From Caloranaerobacter sp. TR13 (GTDB taxonomy: Bacteria > Bacillota > Clostridia > Tissierellales > Thermohalobacteraceae), in assembly GCF_001316435.1 (NCBI RefSeq), contig NZ_JXLL01000001.1:124001-188000 (forward strand): a stretch of 64,000 bases of DNA. The letters run 5' to 3'. Below are positions 16,926 to 26,585 of this stretch, one piece after another. A model generated the notes under the pieces. It was given only the letters and a program-made list of their open reading frames with translations. It made no database searches and was not told the DNA's origin. Each line of letters begins with the position of its first letter. Within the stretch, counting starts at the first letter, position 1. The translations under genes and the position numbers were made by a program.

Positions 16926-19900
16926 TTGGACCTCTGACCAATTGAGTGCGATTAAGTTAAGAGATAGAAACTTATTAGTATCAGCAGCTGCTGGTTCTGG
17001 AAAAACTGCTGTGTTAGTTGAGAGAATAATTAGAATAATAACTGAAGATAAGGTAGATATAGATAAACTTTTGATAGTTACGTTTACAAATGCTGCAGCT
17101 GGAGAAATGAGAGAAAGAATTTTAGATGCATTGACAAAAAAGCTAGAAGAAAATGGTGAAGATGAATATATAAGAAAACAGATTTCTTTATTAAATAAGG
17201 CTTCAATAATGACTTTACATTCTTTTTGTAGAGATGTTGTAAAGAGAAACTTTCATTTAGTTGATATTGATCATAGGTTTAGAATTGGTGATGAAACAGA
17301 ATTGAGTATTATTAGACAGGAAGTTTTAGATGAGATTCTAGAAAAAGAGTATGAAAAAGGCAGCGAATATTTTATAAAACTTGTTGAAGGATATGGAAGA
17401 GATAAAGAAGATATAAAACTTAGAGAGCTAATATTAAGAGTATACTATTTTATTCAGAGTAAACCGTATCCAGAGAGATGGTTAAAAGAAAGTATCGAAA
17501 TGTTTAATGTAGATAAGGAAGAACTAGAAAAGGGTAACTGGATTAAAACTATAAAAGATATTTTATATATTGAACTTGACGGTGCTAAGCATATGATAAA
17601 TAAAGCTATTGAAACTTGCAGAAAAATAAATGGTCCAGTTGAGTACTTAGAAGCTTTATACGATGATATGCAAAATATAGATTCACTTGAAAAAGGCTTG
17701 TCAAAAAGCTTACAGAACTTTTTTGATGAGATAAATAGTATAAAGCACAAAAAATTAAAGTCTATAAGAGGCAATAGAAAACTTGAAGTAGATGAAGAAA
17801 AAGTTAAAAAGGTAAAGAAATTAAGAGATAATTATAAAAAGATAATTGATTCTATAAAAAATAAAATGATAACTAATGATATAGAAGTTAATGTTAGATA
17901 TTTGAAAGAAATTTATCCTATATTAAAATACCTTTATAAAATAGTTGTAGATTTTGGAGAAATGTATAAAAACAGAAAATTAGAAAGAAATCTTCTTGAT
18001 TTTAATGATTTGGAACATTATACGTTAAAAATACTGGAAAATGAAGACGTAAAAAGGGAATATCAAAATAAGTTTCGATATATTTTTGTTGATGAGTACC
18101 AAGACAGCAATATTGTGCAAGAAACTATATTAAACTGTATAAAAAGAGATAATAATTTATTCTTAGTAGGAGACGTAAAACAAAGCATATACAGATTTAG
18201 ATTAGCTGATCCTAATCTTTTTATAGAAAAATACGATACTTTTTCAAAAAATATAGAAGATATTAACGTAAGAATAGATTTGTCTAAAAACTTTAGAAGT
18301 AGAGAAGAAATATTAGAAGGTGTAAATTATATTTTCAAAAAAATAATGTCAAAGAGGCTTGGGGAAATAGACTATACAGAAGATGCTTATTTATATAAAG
18401 GATTGGATTTCGGTGATATTTGGGATTCAAGTATAGAAATAAATATTGTAGAGAAAGATGCATCTGAACTTGATATTGATGAAGAGCTTGAAGAATTGAC
18501 GGATATAGAAGTTGAAGCCAATATAATCGCTTCGAAAATAAAAGAACTTATAGGTAAAAAAACGTATGACCCTAAAAAGCAGAAGTTCAGAGATATAATG
18601 TATAAAGATATTGTAATTTTATTAAGAGCAACTAAAAATTGGGCTTCAATTTTTACTGAAGTATTATTAAAAGAGGGGATACCAGTATATTCTGATGATA
18701 ATACTGGCTATTTGGAAGCTTTAGAAATTAAGATTTTTATAAATTTACTTAAGTTGATCGACAATAAAAGGCAGGACTTACCTTTATTAAGTGTAATGAG
18801 GTCACCTATCGCTAATTTTTCAATAGACGATTTGATTGCAATTAGAGTAAATAAAAGTGAAGGAGCTTTTTATAAGGCTTTAGAAGAATATGTAGTTGAA
18901 AAAGATGATGAACTAAAGCATAGGTTGGTGAAGTTTATTGAAAAACTTGATAAATGGGCTGAAGAAGCTAAGTTTATGAAACTTGACGAATTTATATGGA
19001 AATTATTAAGAGAAACCAATTTTTATTATTTTGTAGGTTCTATGCCAGGTGGAAAACAGAGACAAGCTAATCTAAGAATTTTAGTTGATAGAGCAAGTCA
19101 ATTTGAAAAGACATCAATTAATGGTCTTTTCAATTTTATTAGGTTTATAGACAAGCTAACAAAAAGTAGTGGAGACATGTCAGCAGCAAAAACTATTGGA
19201 GAAAATGAAAATGTTGTAAGAATTATGAGTATACACAAAAGCAAAGGGCTTGAGTTCCCAGTAGTAATATGTGCTGGTTTGGGGAAAAAGTTTAATCTGA
19301 TGGATACTAGAGAAGATATTTTGCTTCACAAAGATTTAGGAATAGGACCTAAGTTTATAGATTTAGATAAGAGAATTTATTTAGAAACTCTACCTTTGAC
19401 AGCTATGAAAGAAAAAATGAAACTAGAAAGTCTATCAGAAGAAATGCGAGTGCTTTATGTAGCACTGACACGTGCTGTAGATAAGCTTATCCTATTAGGT
19501 TCAGTCAAAAATATTAATAATAGAAGTTTAAAGTGGTGTGATGGCACAAATCTTTATAATTTAACAAAATCTAGTTGCTATTTAGATTGGATAATGAGTG
19601 CTCTATCAGAGCATAAAGATGGATTATTAATTCACAAGAAAGCTGGTTTAGAAACTGATGAGAATACATTAGATAACCATATTTCAAAATGGAAAATAAA
19701 TATTATAGATAGAAGCAACGTTTTGATGGAAAAAAGTGACGAGCTCGCAAAACGTAGAGAAATATTAGAAAAGCTTAGAAGTTTTAAATTAGAAAAAGCT
19801 TCTGAATACAGAGATGTTATTGACTTAAGGTTTAATTGGAAGTATAAGTTTAAAGAATCTGTTGAGATACCTTCTAAGCTTTCTGTTACAGACATAAAGA

Positions 19901-20505
19901 ATCTTTCTTTTAAAGACATTAAGGATGCAGTCATGAAAACACCATCATTAATTAAAAAACCTAGATTTTTAGAAAGTAAAAAAGGTTTTACAAAAGCTGA
20001 AAAAGGCACAATAATGCATTTTATGATGCAGCATTTATCATTTAAAGCTGATATAGACGAGCAATATATTAAGCAGCAAATAGATGATATGACAGAAAGA
20101 GAATTACTAACTAAAGAAGAAGCTAAAGTTATTGATATATCTAAGATTTTAAACTTTTTTAAAAGTAATATTGGACAACGTATTATAGCAGCAGAAAAGC
20201 TGTATAAAGAAGTTCCTTTTGTACTTAGGAAGAAAGCTAAAGAAGTTATTAAAGATGTAAGCAGTTGTGATGAAGAATTGCTGATACAAGGGGTAATAGA
20301 CTGTTATTTTGAAGAAGAAAATGAACTTGTATTAGTAGATTACAAAACAGATTTTGTGTATAACGATTATTTAGAAAATATAATTAGAAAATATAAAGTT
20401 CAAATTGAACTGTATAAAGAGGCTTTAGAAAAAATAACAGGTAAAAAAGTAAAAGAAAGCTATCTTTATCTATTTGAGCTTGATAAGGAGGTAAGAGTAA
20501 TATGA
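16918..20505 (+). CDS. addA: ATP-dependent helicase/nuclease subunit A (AddA)
   Basis: A 1195-residue UvrD-type superfamily 1 helicase with a C-terminal nuclease domain, the motor subunit of AddAB. Motifs: Walker A SAAAGSGKTAVLVERI (about 20-35), motif Ia TFTNAAAGEMRERI, motif II VDEYQDSN, motif IV region NFRSREEIL, motif V SIHKSKGLEFPVV, motif VI VLYVALTRAVDKL, and nuclease motif LVDYKTDFV near residue 1140. The ATG at 16918 was chosen since AGAGGTG lies 6 bases upstream, although a GTG at 16909 is also in frame. It overlaps addB (8 bases) and sbcD (ATGA, 4 bases). Confidence 0.98.
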   Translation: MPSWTSDQLSAIKLRDRNLLVSAAAGSGKTAVLVERIIRIITEDKVDIDKLLIVTFTNAAAGEMRERILDALTKKLEENGEDEYIRKQISLLNKASIMTLHSFCRDVVKRNFHLVDIDHRFRIGDETELSIIRQEVLDEILEKEYEKGSEYFIKLVEGYGRDKEDIKLRELILRVYYFIQSKPYPERWLKESIEMFNVDKEELEKGNWIKTIKDILYIELDGAKHMINKAIETCRKINGPVEYLEALYDDMQNIDSLEKGLSKSLQNFFDEINSIKHKKLKSIRGNRKLEVDEEKVKKVKKLRDNYKKIIDSIKNKMITNDIEVNVRYLKEIYPILKYLYKIVVDFGEMYKNRKLERNLLDFNDLEHYTLKILENEDVKREYQNKFRYIFVDEYQDSNIVQETILNCIKRDNNLFLVGDVKQSIYRFRLADPNLFIEKYDTFSKNIEDINVRIDLSKNFRSREEILEGVNYIFKKIMSKRLGEIDYTEDAYLYKGLDFGDIWDSSIEINIVEKDASELDIDEELEELTDIEVEANIIASKIKELIGKKTYDPKKQKFRDIMYKDIVILLRATKNWASIFTEVLLKEGIPVYSDDNTGYLEALEIKIFINLLKLIDNKRQDLPLLSVMRSPIANFSIDDLIAIRVNKSEGAFYKALEEYVVEKDDELKHRLVKFIEKLDKWAEEAKFMKLDEFIWKLLRETNFYYFVGSMPGGKQRQANLRILVDRASQFEKTSINGLFNFIRFIDKLTKSSGDMSAAKTIGENENVVRIMSIHKSKGLEFPVVICAGLGKKFNLMDTREDILLHKDLGIGPKFIDLDKRIYLETLPLTAMKEKMKLESLSEEMRVLYVALTRAVDKLILLGSVKNINNRSLKWCDGTNLYNLTKSSCYLDWIMSALSEHKDGLLIHKKAGLETDENTLDNHISKWKINIIDRSNVLMEKSDELAKRREILEKLRSFKLEKASEYRDVIDLRFNWKYKFKESVEIPSKLSVTDIKNLSFKDIKDAVMKTPSLIKKPRFLESKKGFTKAEKGTIMHFMMQHLSFKADIDEQYIKQQIDDMTERELLTKEEAKVIDISKILNFFKSNIGQRIIAAEKLYKEVPFVLRKKAKEVIKDVSSCDEELLIQGVIDCYFEEENELVLVDYKTDFVYNDYLENIIRKYKVQIELYKEALEKITGKKVKESYLYLFELDKEVRVI

Positions 20506-21728
20506 GGATCCTCCACACATCAGATTGGCACTTAGGTAAGTACTTAGAAAATTATAGCCGATTAGATGAGCAGGAGAAATTTATTGATGATTTAGTGGGA
20601 ATAGTAAACGAAAAAGAAGTTGATTTAATCATTATAGCAGGAGATATTTATGATAATAGTAATCCACCTGCAAGAGCTGAAAAGCTTTTTTATGATGCTT
20701 TAAAGAGATTATCAAGAGGTGGAGAGAGAATTGTATTAGTAATTGCAGGAAACCATGATAGTCCAGAAAGACTTATTGCAGCAAATTCTTTGGCAACAGA
20801 GCAGGGAATTATTCTGTTAGGAAAGCCAAATAGTACAGTTGAAACTGGTATAGTAGGAAAACATAAAGTTGTAAATTCTTGTGAAGGATGCTTAGAACTT
20901 GAAATAAAAGGTGAGAAAATAGTAATCATAACTCTTCCTTATCCTAGTGAACAGAGGTTAAATGAAGTTTTAGGGGATATGTTAGATGAAAATGAAATAC
21001 AGAAAAGTTATTCAAATAAGGTAGGAGAGATATTCGAAAATCTATCTAAATACTTTAGAGATGATACTATAAATATTGCAGCAAGTCATATTTTCGTGGC
21101 AGGAGGAGATACTTCAGATTCTGAAAGACCAATACAGTTAGGGGGAGGTCTTACTGTTGATATAGATAAACTTCCATTTAAAGCACAATATATAGCTCTA
21201 GGGCATCTTCATAAACCACAAAAAGTTAAATCTAAAAAAATAAAAGCGTATTATTCAGGTTCTCCAATACAATACAGCAGAAGTGAAATAGGGTACAGCA
21301 AATGTGTATATATAATTGATGTTAAACCTAAACAAAAGCCAAATATAGAAGAAGTATACTTAAAAAACTATAAACCTATAGAAGTATGGAAGGTAAATGG
21401 GATAGAAGAAGCAATAAAGAAATGCGAAGAAAACAAAGATAGAGAAGTATGGGCGTATTTAGAAATTGTTACTGATAAGGTTATTTCAAAAACAGAAATT
21501 AGAGAAATCAAAAAGATAAAACCTGATATATTAAGTATTATTCCTATAATAAAAGACAAAGTTGAAGTGATAGAAGAATTTGAGGATTATAGTGAGAGAA
21601 ATATAGTAGAGTTATTTACTGAGTTTTATATAAGAGAGAAAGATGTAGAGCCTAGTGAGGATTTGATAAAGCTTTTCACGAAAATAATTTATGAAGAAGG
21701 TGACGATGTTGAAACCTATTCTTCTTAG
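20502..21728 (+). CDS. sbcD: Exonuclease SbcCD subunit D (Mre11-like)
   Basis: A 408-residue Mn2+-dependent nuclease subunit. With SbcC it cuts hairpins and protein-blocked DNA ends. Metallophosphoesterase motifs in order: HTSDWHLGK (Asp, His), IAGDIYD, AGNHDSPER and ALGHLHKPQK. A C-terminal capping region follows. The gene overlaps addA by 4 bases and sbcC by 23 bases, which indicates a single transcript and coupled translation for addB-addA-sbcD-sbcC. Confidence 0.97.
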   Translation: MRILHTSDWHLGKYLENYSRLDEQEKFIDDLVGIVNEKEVDLIIIAGDIYDNSNPPARAEKLFYDALKRLSRGGERIVLVIAGNHDSPERLIAANSLATEQGIILLGKPNSTVETGIVGKHKVVNSCEGCLELEIKGEKIVIITLPYPSEQRLNEVLGDMLDENEIQKSYSNKVGEIFENLSKYFRDDTINIAASHIFVAGGDTSDSERPIQLGGGLTVDIDKLPFKAQYIALGHLHKPQKVKSKKIKAYYSGSPIQYSRSEIGYSKCVYIIDVKPKQKPNIEEVYLKNYKPIEVWKVNGIEEAIKKCEENKDREVWAYLEIVTDKVISKTEIREIKKIKPDILSIIPIIKDKVEVIEEFEDYSERNIVELFTEFYIREKDVEPSEDLIKLFTKIIYEEGDDVETYSS

Positions 21729-24700
21729 TATTTCAGGATTAAACAGCTTTATAGAAGAGCAGACTATAGATTTTTCCAAACTAACAGAAAAAGGACTGTT
21801 TGGGATATTCGGTCCAACTGGTAGTGGAAAATCTACCATTTTAGATGCTATAACTATAGCACTTTATGGTCAGATATCAAGAGGTACAAAAGAGTTTATA
21901 AATACAGATTGTGAGAAATTAAATGTAAGTTTTATATTTGAAGTTGGATGTGGACACTCAAGAAAGCGAGTAAAAGTAGAAAGACAACTTAAAAAGAGCG
22001 ATAGTGGAACAAGGACTACATTAGCAAGATTATGTTATTTAGATGAGAATGGAAATGAGACTAATATAATAGATAAAGTTTCCGATATTAATGAAGAAAT
22101 AATCAAGCTAATAGGATTAAATAACAGCGATTTTATAAGGTCTGTTGTATTGCCACAAGGACGATTTAGTGATTTTTTAAAATTAACTGGTAGTGAAAGA
22201 CGTAATATGCTAGAAAGAATACTAGGTTTAGAAAAATATGGGACAGATTTGACTAATAGAGTTAAAAAAGCAAGAAAAGAGGAAGAGGCAAAATTAAACG
22301 TTATACAAGGTCAGTTAAACAAATACGAAGATGTTAATGAAGAAAACCTAAAGCTGCTAAAAGAAGAATTAAAGAGTATAGAGAAAGAAGAAATAGATTT
22401 AAAAGTAGAAAATGAAAAGTTAGATAAAGAATATGAAAAACTAAGTAAAATATGGGACTTACAAGTAGATTTAAAAAAATATAAGGAAGTAAAAGAAAAA
22501 TTAAAGCTTAAAAAAGAAGAGATTGAATTAAAAAGAGAAAAGTATTTAAAAGGCAAAAATGCACAAGGATTAAAACCTTATATAAATAACTTAGATAAAA
22601 CACTAGAAGAGATTAATAAAAATGAGCAGGAATTAAAAAAATTAGAGTTATATATACAAAATGTTTTGAAAGAAAAAGAAAGCTTAGAAAAGGAATATAC
22701 AGAAATAAGCTTAAGGAAGAATAAAGAACTACCAAGCCTTATAGAAAAGGAAACAGAACTAAAAAATGTAGTTGAGTTACATAAAAAAAACGAAAAGCTA
22801 ATTTTGGAAAGGAATAAACTTAGGGAAAAATATTCGGAACTTAAAAAAGCCTTTGATTTATGTGAAAAAGCATTAGAAGATTTAAAATTAGAAGAAGATA
22901 AGAAGGATAAAGAACTAAAAACAATAGAAGAGAAAATGTTAGCTATAAAAGTAAGTAGTGAATTTAGAGATAAAGTGATAAAAGGTTTGGAACTTGAAAA
23001 AAAATATATAGAATTAGGTAAAAAAATAAATGAACTAGAGGAGAAAAACAAAAAACTAAAGAAGGATACAGTTTTTAACCAAGAAAAATTAAAAGAAATA
23101 GAAAAATTACTAAATGAAAAGAAAGAAAAATATAAAATTTACGAAAACAAAATAAAAGAGCTTGAGGCTAATAAGCCGAAAGACACTAAATCTTTACTAG
23201 ATGAAGCAAAGATGATAGAAAATCTGCAGAAGAAAGAAAGAATTTTAAGAGAATTAAGTGGACTGAAAGGGCAAAAACAAAATATTGAAAAAGAAATCAA
23301 AGTTTTCAAAGAAAAATTAAATTTAGTAGAACAAAAGCTGGATATTCTGAAAAAAGAGATTGACGAATTAGAGTTAATAAGTCATATGAATAACATAGTT
23401 GTTAGTTTAAAAGAAGGAGATCCTTGTCCTGTATGTGGTTCAATGCATCATCCTAAAAAAGCAGATGTAGTTGATGTGTCTGAAATTAAGAGTATAAAAG
23501 AAAATAAATTGGAACTTGAAAAAACACAAAAAGAATTAAATCTTAAAATAGAAAAACTAAATTCTGAACTTTATAAGCTTATAGCAAAAGAAGAAAACTT
23601 AACTGAAGAAATGCAAAAACTAGATGAATTAATTAAAGATATAAATTTAGAAAATATTAAGCAAGAAATAGAAAATCGAAAAAGAGATTTAGAAAAGAAT
23701 GAATCATATTTAAAGAAATGGAACGAGGAATATGAAGAATATAGGAAAAAGGTAGATGAAATAAAAGAAAATTTAAATAATCTAGAGAAAGAAAAAGCAG
23801 TTTTATTAGAAACTATTAGAAAAGATAATGAATTAATTAAAGAAACTTTCAGAGAATTAGAAGCTAACAAAGAGGAATATAGCGGGATAGAAGAGAAACA
23901 TAAAGAAGTTAAAAATACTTTAAAAATTAAAAGTTTTATTAGTACATCTGAAGAGATTAAGAAAAAAGATTTAGAGTATGAAGAATTAGAAAGTAATGCT
24001 AAAAGAATAAGAGAGTCAATTAAAGAAATATCAGATGAAATGAAAAAGTTAAATGATGAACTTGGTAAGACTAATAGTGAAATGAATTTAATAAAGAGAG
24101 ATGGTCAAAATTTAACTTCAATAATAGAGGAAAATAATATTAAGATTCAAACTGTTTCGCCAAGTAAAAATCCTCTACTATATTTAGATGAAGTTAGAAA
24201 GGTAAAAGAAGATATTATTAAAAAAGAAGAAGAAACTAGAAATAATTTAAAAAACAAAGAAAAAACACTAAAAGACTTACAGCTTAGTAAGGAAGGGTTA
24301 CTGAAAACAGTTAAGACGCTAAAAGATACAGAAAACAATATTAAAAATGAGCTAACAGTTGTTATGAGTAATTTAGGGTTTAAAACTATTGATGAAATAA
24401 GATTAAGCTATATTGATAAAGATAAATTAGAACAATTAGAAAAAGAGATAAATGATTATGATGATGAAGTAAAAAAGGTTAATGATAATATAAAAAGAGT
24501 TGAAACTGAATTAAAAGGTGAAACTTTAAGTGAAGACGAGTGGAATAACTTTATTGAAAATAGAAAAAGAAAAAAAGAAGCTTATAGCGAAATAATAGAG
24601 AAGTTAGGTATGAGAAGAGAAAAAATTAGGAAAATGGAAGAAGAAATAATAGAGGTCAAAAAGTTAGAGAGAGAACTTAAAGTTATTGAAAAAAAAGTTG

Positions 24701-25206
24701 ATATGCTAAATGAAATTTCAGACCTTATAAAAGGGAATAGATTTGTTGAATATGTTGCAATAAGTCATTTGAAGTATATTGCTAGAGAAGCTTCAAAGAG
24801 ATTGATGGAAATAACTAATAATAGGTATAGTTTAGAACTTGATAGCAAAGGTAATTTTGTCATATGTGATAACTATAATGGTGGTGTAAAAAGAGATGTG
24901 AATACACTTTCAGGTGGAGAAACTTTTATGACATCTTTATCTTTGGCTTTAGCTTTATCAACACAAATACAGCTAAAAGGAAATACTTCTATAGAGTTTT
25001 TCTTCTTAGACGAGGGGTTTGGTACCCTTGACAGTAGTATTTTAGATGTAGTTATGACTTCGCTAGAGAAACTTCAAAAAGAAAAATTGTCAGTAGGAAT
25101 AATTAGTCATGTTGATGAACTAAAAGATAGAGTACCTGTTAAATTAATTGTTAAGCCAGCAGTATCAGGCGTTTCAGGAACTAAAGTGAAGATAGAGTAT
25201 AGTTAA
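21706..25206 (+). CDS. sbcC: Exonuclease SbcCD subunit C (Rad50-like SMC ATPase)
   Basis: A 1166-residue SMC-family ATPase that partners SbcD. The N-terminal ATPase half has Walker A FGPTGSGKST. Two long Lys/Glu-rich coiled coils (about 190-560 and 600-970) flank a zinc hook GDPCPVCGSMHHP (Cys574 and Cys577). The C-terminal half has the ABC signature LSGGETFM and Walker B FFFLDEGFGTLD. The ATG at 21706 fits the family N-terminus (MLKPILLSISGLNSF) but its GAAGGTGA is close (about 3 bases); a GTG at 21700 is an alternative. No terminator is evident after it. Confidence 0.96.
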   Translation: MLKPILLSISGLNSFIEEQTIDFSKLTEKGLFGIFGPTGSGKSTILDAITIALYGQISRGTKEFINTDCEKLNVSFIFEVGCGHSRKRVKVERQLKKSDSGTRTTLARLCYLDENGNETNIIDKVSDINEEIIKLIGLNNSDFIRSVVLPQGRFSDFLKLTGSERRNMLERILGLEKYGTDLTNRVKKARKEEEAKLNVIQGQLNKYEDVNEENLKLLKEELKSIEKEEIDLKVENEKLDKEYEKLSKIWDLQVDLKKYKEVKEKLKLKKEEIELKREKYLKGKNAQGLKPYINNLDKTLEEINKNEQELKKLELYIQNVLKEKESLEKEYTEISLRKNKELPSLIEKETELKNVVELHKKNEKLILERNKLREKYSELKKAFDLCEKALEDLKLEEDKKDKELKTIEEKMLAIKVSSEFRDKVIKGLELEKKYIELGKKINELEEKNKKLKKDTVFNQEKLKEIEKLLNEKKEKYKIYENKIKELEANKPKDTKSLLDEAKMIENLQKKERILRELSGLKGQKQNIEKEIKVFKEKLNLVEQKLDILKKEIDELELISHMNNIVVSLKEGDPCPVCGSMHHPKKADVVDVSEIKSIKENKLELEKTQKELNLKIEKLNSELYKLIAKEENLTEEMQKLDELIKDINLENIKQEIENRKRDLEKNESYLKKWNEEYEEYRKKVDEIKENLNNLEKEKAVLLETIRKDNELIKETFRELEANKEEYSGIEEKHKEVKNTLKIKSFISTSEEIKKKDLEYEELESNAKRIRESIKEISDEMKKLNDELGKTNSEMNLIKRDGQNLTSIIEENNIKIQTVSPSKNPLLYLDEVRKVKEDIIKKEEETRNNLKNKEKTLKDLQLSKEGLLKTVKTLKDTENNIKNELTVVMSNLGFKTIDEIRLSYIDKDKLEQLEKEINDYDDEVKKVNDNIKRVETELKGETLSEDEWNNFIENRKRKKEAYSEIIEKLGMRREKIRKMEEEIIEVKKLERELKVIEKKVDMLNEISDLIKGNRFVEYVAISHLKYIAREASKRLMEITNNRYSLELDSKGNFVICDNYNGGVKRDVNTLSGGETFMTSLSLALALSTQIQLKGNTSIEFFFLDEGFGTLDSSILDVVMTSLEKLQKEKLSVGIISHVDELKDRVPVKLIVKPAVSGVSGTKVKIEYS

Positions 25207-25289
25207 AAATATTTAAAATATCTAATAAAGGATACAGAGTATTTTTGGAGAAATATATTGTTAAATATTTGATTGAGGATGGTGAAATT

Positions 25290-26531
25290 ATGGAGCAAAA
25301 GTTTTTTGTAGACAATAGAAAAAAACTTATGAATAAGGTTGAAAATAGTTCTATTGTTATTTTATTTTCAGGTGATGCACCTTATCGCAGTGCAGATCAG
25401 AAGTATCCTTATACACCTAATAGGAATTTTTATTACTTAACTGGATTAGAAAGGGAAAACTTTATTCTTTGTATGGTTAAAAAGAATGATAAAGTTGAGG
25501 AAGCACTGTTCATAGAAAAATCTAATCCTAAGTTGGAAAAATGGATTGGTAAAAAGATGACTAAAGATGAAGCTGAAAAGATATCAGGTATTAAGAATAT
25601 TCAGTTTAAAGAAGAATTTCAAGAATTCCTAACAATGAATATAGTAAGAAATAATATTTCTGCATTTTACTTGGATTTAGAGCGTAGAGAATGGAATTTA
25701 AATACAAATCCAGCTGTTATTTTCGCAAATGAGGTAAGAGAAAGATATCCATATATTAATATAAAAAACATTTATAATGATATTTGTGATTTAAGAACTA
25801 TTAAACAGAAAGATGAAATAGAAAAGATAAAGAAAGCAGTTAATATTACTAAGGAAGGTCTTGAAAACGTATTGAAAAACTTAAAGCCTGGTATGATGGA
25901 ATATCAAGTTGAAGCATATTTCGATTTTAAAGTAAAATCTTTAGGTGCTAAGAACTTAGCTTTTAAAACAATAGCTGCTTCTGGGGTTAATGGTACAATA
26001 CTTCATTATGAACAAAATAACTGTAAAATAGCTGATAATTCTCTAATATTATTTGATTTGGGTGTAGAATATGAAAATTATTGTTCTGATATAAGTAGAA
26101 CTTATCCTGCTAATGGTAAATTTACTGAAAGACAAAAGCAAATTTATAATATTGTATTAGAGGCACAGTTGGAAACTATTAAAGCTATAAAACCTGGTGT
26201 ACCTATAAAGAAATTAAATGAAATTACAAAAGATGTATTAATTAGAGAATGCAAAAAAATAGGTTTAATAAAAGAAGATAGTGAAATAGTTAAGTATTAC
26301 TATCATGGAGTAAGTCATTATTTAGGGCTTGACACACATGATGTAGGTAGTTATGAAAGAGAATTAGAACCAGGAATGGTTTTAACAGTAGAACCAGGTC
26401 TGTATATTGAAGAAGAGGGAATAGGTATAAGAATTGAAGATGATGTTTTAGTAGCAGAAGATGGTTGTGAAGTTTTATCAAAAGATATTATTAAAACAGT
26501 AGAGGAAATAGAAGAGTTTATGAAGAAATAG
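25290..26531 (+). CDS. pepP: Xaa-Pro aminopeptidase (M24B)
   Basis: A 413-residue pita-bread metallopeptidase that would release the N-terminal residue from peptides with Pro in second place. The N-terminal AMP_N domain (YPYTPNRNFYYLTGL) precedes the catalytic domain. The dinuclear metal ligands are visible: Asp in FDLGVEYENYCSDISRTYP (two Asp), His in GVSHYLGLDTHDVG, Glu in TVEPGLYIE and Glu in IRIEDDVLV. The ATG at 25290 has GGATGGTGA upstream; a TTG at 25245 is in frame but lacks a site. It lies downstream of sbcC with no functional link. Confidence 0.93.
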   Translation: MEQKFFVDNRKKLMNKVENSSIVILFSGDAPYRSADQKYPYTPNRNFYYLTGLERENFILCMVKKNDKVEEALFIEKSNPKLEKWIGKKMTKDEAEKISGIKNIQFKEEFQEFLTMNIVRNNISAFYLDLERREWNLNTNPAVIFANEVRERYPYINIKNIYNDICDLRTIKQKDEIEKIKKAVNITKEGLENVLKNLKPGMMEYQVEAYFDFKVKSLGAKNLAFKTIAASGVNGTILHYEQNNCKIADNSLILFDLGVEYENYCSDISRTYPANGKFTERQKQIYNIVLEAQLETIKAIKPGVPIKKLNEITKDVLIRECKKIGLIKEDSEIVKYYYHGVSHYLGLDTHDVGSYERELEPGMVLTVEPGLYIEEEGIGIRIEDDVLVAEDGCEVLSKDIIKTVEEIEEFMKK

Positions 26532-26534
26532 ATG

Positions 26535-26565
26535 AGGGGGCGTATGCTCCCTTGATTTTATTTTA
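26535..26565 (+). terminator. Terminator after the aminopeptidase gene
   Basis: AGGGGGC / GCTCCCT (one G-T pair) with a GTAT loop, followed by a T-rich run. Confidence 0.7.
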
Positions 26566-26585
26566 AAACTTTATGGAGGTTTTTT

